NCBI GenBank assembly: GCA_004563195.1
Contig: SFTJ01000084.1
Location: 1 to 7,841, forward strand
Direction of reading: 5' to 3'
DNA length: 7,841 nt
Origin: a bacterium
Lineage (GTDB): Bacteria; Bacteroidota; Bacteroidia; Bacteroidales; Muribaculaceae
A program made the translations under genes and the position numbers. The notes under the pieces are model-generated. The model was not told the origin of the DNA, did not search any database, and worked only from the letters and a program-made list of their open reading frames with translations. Positions 5,552 through 7,841 of this stretch are shown in pieces. Every line of letters starts with the position of its first letter. Within the stretch, counting starts at the first letter, position 1.

Positions 5552-6541
5552 TTACTGTGCATTGATTTCCCATCCGATGGCACTGGCACCGAGAACGGCT
5601 GCCGAGGCTCCGTCGAGACCGCTGATGAGGAACTGTGCCTTGCCCTTGAAGATATTGAGCACGTGGTCGTCGTAGCCTTTCTTGATGGGGTTCATAATGA
5701 GGTCGCCAGCCTTGACAAGACCGCCGAAGAAAATGAATGCCTCGGGACTGGAGAATGCGGCGAAGTCGGCGCAGGCCTCTCCAAGCATCTTGCCGGTGAA
5801 CTCGAATATCTCGTTGGCTATCTTGTCGCCCTTGCCTGCTGCTATGCTCACGTCGAGGGATGTGATGTCCTCCGGCTTGAGGTCGCGCAGAAGGGATGGC
5901 TCGGTGCTCTTTTCGAGTATCTCGCGGGCTGTGCGTGCCACACCGGTGGCAGAGCAATATGCCTCAAGGCATCCAGTGCGTCCGCAACCGCAGGAACGTC
6001 CTTCCTCGCCTCTCACCATAGTGACATGGCCAAGTTCGCCGGCGAATCCGTCGTGACCATATACGAGCTGTCCGTTGACAACGATTCCTGATCCTACACC
6101 AGTGCCGAGGGTGATGACGATGAAGTTCTTCATTCCTCGTGCCACACCGTAGGTCATCTCACCGATGGCTGCAGCGTTGGCGTCGTTGGTGATTGCCACG
6201 GGGATACCGCCGAGACGGTCGGAGAACATCTTGGCAAGGGGTACAATACCTTTGCCCCATACAAGGTTGGGGGCATGCTCGATGTTACCAGTGTAATAGT
6301 TGGCATTAGGTGCACCAATACCCATGGCCTTGATCTTGTCGATACCGCCCACTTGGTCGATGATAATCTGAAGGGCATCGACAGCTGCATCCACATAAGC
6401 CTCGCTAGTCTCATAACCTTGGGTCTTGATGGCTGTTGTGGCCTTGATGTCGCCACGACTGTCAACGATACCAAACACGGAGTTAGTTCCTCCTAAATCT
6501 AAGCCAATCACATAGGGCTTGATAGTTGATTTTTCGTTCAT
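5552..6541 (-). CDS. ROK-family sugar kinase, probable glucokinase
   Basis: Cytoplasmic ATP-dependent sugar kinase, 329 aa, full length for the family. Visible motifs are DLGGTN (15-20, phosphate loop), APNANYYTGNIEHAPNL (77-93), NDANAAAIGE (119-128, with D120 the expected catalytic base), LGTGVGSGIV (145-154), GELGH (168-172) and the zinc signature CGCGRTGCLEAY (184-195, with C184, C186, C191 and H172). FGGLVKAGD (272-280) lies in the C-terminal half. There is no N-terminal helix-turn-helix, so it is a kinase and not a ROK repressor. Glucose is the likeliest substrate, but N-acetylmannosamine or another hexose is possible. It is the first gene of the operon, 40 bp downstream of a near-perfect Bacteroidetes promoter. 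Confidence 0.93.
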   Translation of the reverse strand: MNEKSTIKPYVIGLDLGGTNSVFGIVDSRGDIKATTAIKTQGYETSEAYVDAAVDALQIIIDQVGGIDKIKAMGIGAPNANYYTGNIEHAPNLVWGKGIVPLAKMFSDRLGGIPVAITNDANAAAIGEMTYGVARGMKNFIVITLGTGVGSGIVVNGQLVYGHDGFAGELGHVTMVRGEEGRSCGCGRTGCLEAYCSATGVARTAREILEKSTEPSLLRDLKPEDITSLDVSIAAGKGDKIANEIFEFTGKMLGEACADFAAFSSPEAFIFFGGLVKAGDLIMNPIKKGYDDHVLNIFKGKAQFLISGLDGASAAVLGASAIGWEINAQ

Positions 6542-6580
6542 TTTTAGAATTAATTTTTAATTATTGACGATTTCCGAGGG

Positions 6581-6611
6581 CAAAGTTAGAAAAAAACTGC
6601 GATAAAACAAA
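6581..6611 (-). promoter_or_regulatory. Promoter of the six-gene operon
   Basis: On the minus strand TTTG (6611 to 6608), a 19-bp spacer and TAACTTTG (6588 to 6581) match the Bacteroidetes sigma-ABfr consensus in every defined position. Transcription should start near 6575, leaving a leader of roughly 30-35 nt before the ROK ATG. No other site of this quality was noticed between the tightly spaced operon genes. Confidence 0.75.
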
Positions 6612-6627
6612 AAAAACTTCGAAAAAA

Positions 6628-6659
6628 CTTGTATATTTCGCTTTTTTTTAGCAATTTTG
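6628..6659 (+). promoter_or_regulatory. Likely promoter of the LysE-family gene
   Basis: CTTG (6628-6631), 20 bp, then CAATTTTG (6652-6659) differ from TTTG and TAnnTTTG by one base each. The start point would fall within a few bases of the ATG at 6668, implying a very short or absent leader. It lies back-to-back with the operon promoter, the two -33 elements being about 16 bp apart. Confidence 0.45.
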
Positions 6660-6667
6660 CACTCGTT

Positions 6668-7333
6668 ATGGCATTTCAGATACAGATAGACATATTAAAT
6701 TTCATATCCAAGGGCATGCTGATAGGCATCATCGCATCGGCACCTATGGGACCCGTGGGAGTGCTTTGCGTGCAGCGCACACTGAACAAGGGCAGATGGT
6801 ATGGATTCGTCACCGGAATAGGTGCAGCAGTGAGCGACATGATATATGCCGCTATCGCCGGCTTCGGTATGAGTTTTGTGATGGACTTCCTCAGCAACCA
6901 GCAAACGAGGCTGTACCTTCAGATTGTGGGCAGCATACTGTTGTTCGCCTTCGGATTGTTTACGTGGCGTTCCGACCCCACGAAGAAGATTCACCAGTCG
7001 GGCAATGGTAAGGGAACATTGTGGCACAACGGATTGACAGCGTTTCTTGTCACATTCTCCAATCCGCTGATTATCTTCCTATTCTTGGCATGCTTTGCAC
7101 AGTTTGCATTCGTGATGCCCAATCATCCATTTGAGATGTTGGTGGGATTTGCGAGTATAGTGGGAGGCGCCCTTGTGTGGTGGTATGGACTGACGTGGCT
7201 CATCGACAAGGTGAGGGGAAAATTTGACTCCAACGGCATCAAGCTCATCAATCAGATTATCGGTGCCGTGGTGATGCTGTGCTCGGTGCTCATGCTCTTA
7301 GGTACAGTCACCAACCTCTACCGCTTCTTTTAA
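6668..7333 (+). CDS. LysE-family exporter
   Basis: An inner-membrane protein of 221 aa, typical of LysE/RhtB exporters, which push amino acids or related small molecules out of the cell. The family opening is clear: ASAPMGPVGVLCVQRTLNKGRWYGFVTGIGAAVSDMIYAAIAGFG is read across residues 23-67, containing the PMGPVG motif (26-31). SNP (131-133) matches the second conserved turn. Hydrophobic segments lie at about 14-36, 46-72, 82-100, 122-148, 156-180 and 192-215, giving six predicted helices. I chose the ATG at 6668; a longer frame from a TTG at 6629 would run through the promoter. The substrate is unknown. It diverges from the ROK operon and may be read together with the next gene. Confidence 0.9.
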   Translation: MAFQIQIDILNFISKGMLIGIIASAPMGPVGVLCVQRTLNKGRWYGFVTGIGAAVSDMIYAAIAGFGMSFVMDFLSNQQTRLYLQIVGSILLFAFGLFTWRSDPTKKIHQSGNGKGTLWHNGLTAFLVTFSNPLIIFLFLACFAQFAFVMPNHPFEMLVGFASIVGGALVWWYGLTWLIDKVRGKFDSNGIKLINQIIGAVVMLCSVLMLLGTVTNLYRFF

Positions 7334-7337
7334 TATG

Positions 7338-7377
7338 TCAATATTTCAATATTTCAATATTTTAATTTTTTAATATT
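7338..7377 (+). repeat. Tandem 8-bp AT-rich repeat between LysE and DUF4924 genes
   Basis: TCAATATT occurs three times in tandem (7338-7361), followed by two degenerate units, TTAATTTT and TTAATATT, ending 6 bp before the next ATG. There is no clear TAnnTTTG site within it. It may be slippage-prone or simply AT-rich spacer. Confidence 0.7.
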
Positions 7378-7383
7378 TAAATA

Positions 7384-7841
7384 ATGTTTATCGCCGACCA
7401 ACTAAGAAAGAAAAACATCGCCGAATATCTGTTGTACATGTGGCAGGTGGAGGACACTATCAGGGCGTTCGACTGCCAGTTGTCGAGGATAAGGCGCGAA
7501 TATATATCGCAGTTTGACTACACCGACGAGCAGAAGGAGGAGGAAGCCGACTGGTTTGGCAATCTCATCAGGATGATGAACGAGGAAGGATGCCGCGAGA
7601 AGGGGCATATCACTATAAATAAGGTGACGTTGTGGAACCTTGAGGAATTGCACAAGCGATTGCTCGACTCGACGAAGTTCCCCTTCTACAGTGCCGCCTA
7701 CTACAAGGTGCTGCCGTTTATCGTGGAGCTGCGCAACCGTGGAGTCGACAAGCAGGAGGACGAGATTGAGACGTGCTTCAACTCGCTCTACGGGGTGATG
7801 ATGCTGAGATTGCAGAAGAAGGACATCAGTCCGCAGACGCT
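7384..7841 (+). CDS. DUF4924 family protein, 5' part only
   Basis: The frame is open from the ATG to the window edge, giving 152 residues, and continues beyond it. It begins MFIADQLRKKNIAEYLLYMW and contains QVEDTIRAFDCQLSRI and, later, FYSAAYYKVLPFIVELRN, all strongly helical. These match the DUF4924 family as I remember it, a cytoplasmic-looking Bacteroidetes protein of roughly 180-190 aa with no known function. No signal peptide or membrane segment is visible. It follows the LysE gene by 50 bp of AT-rich repeat and could share its transcript. Confidence 0.8.
   Translation, partial: MFIADQLRKKNIAEYLLYMWQVEDTIRAFDCQLSRIRREYISQFDYTDEQKEEEADWFGNLIRMMNEEGCREKGHITINKVTLWNLEELHKRLLDSTKFPFYSAAYYKVLPFIVELRNRGVDKQEDEIETCFNSLYGVMMLRLQKKDISPQT

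Overview
The window looks like chromosomal DNA from a Bacteroidales bacterium, most likely Prevotella-like. Three things point there. The protein families DUF6452, DUF6048 and DUF4924 are, as far as I recall, Bacteroidetes families. The genes are densely packed with A/T-rich leaders. Promoter-like sites match the Bacteroidetes pattern (TTTG, about 19-21 bp, TAnnTTTG) rather than the E. coli one. The genus is inference; there is no rRNA or tRNA gene here.

Region 1 (1 to about 1590) is an apparently intact IS3-family insertion sequence on the minus strand. It has orfA, orfB and an in-frame A_AAA_AAA slippery heptamer that would join them by a -1 frameshift into a 435-aa DDE transposase. Its orfB side is unusual. 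About 237 bp of non-coding DNA follows orfB and contains two hairpins, a promoter-like TACCTTTG, and an array in which GTTGAC recurs four times at exactly 32-bp intervals (19, 51, 83, 115). The orfA-side end carries one related copy in inverted orientation. The best reading is an asymmetric set of transposase-binding iterons forming the element's ends, perhaps with a small outward transcript. The outer boundary on the low-coordinate side may lie at or beyond base 1.

Region 2 (1742-6541) is a tightly packed six-gene minus-strand operon. In transcription order it holds a ROK-family sugar kinase, a membrane-anchored family 2 glycosyltransferase, a DUF6452 lipoprotein, a DUF6048 secreted protein, the FAD:protein FMN transferase ApbE, and a Crp/Fnr-type regulator. 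Junctions are 4-47 bp overlaps or gaps of 9 bp or less. A near-consensus promoter (TTTG-N19-TAACTTTG) precedes the ROK gene, and a 9-bp perfect hairpin follows the regulator. The operon mixes sugar phosphorylation, lipid-linked sugar transfer, two envelope proteins of unknown function and extracytoplasmic flavinylation, which suggests an envelope role but is not proof of one pathway.

Region 3 (6542-7841) is read on the plus strand. A LysE-family exporter diverges from the ROK gene and is followed by an AT-rich stretch of tandem 8-bp repeats. The 5' part of a DUF4924 gene then runs off the window end.

The item most worth a second look is the 32-bp periodic array with its adjacent structured non-coding stretch at the IS end.
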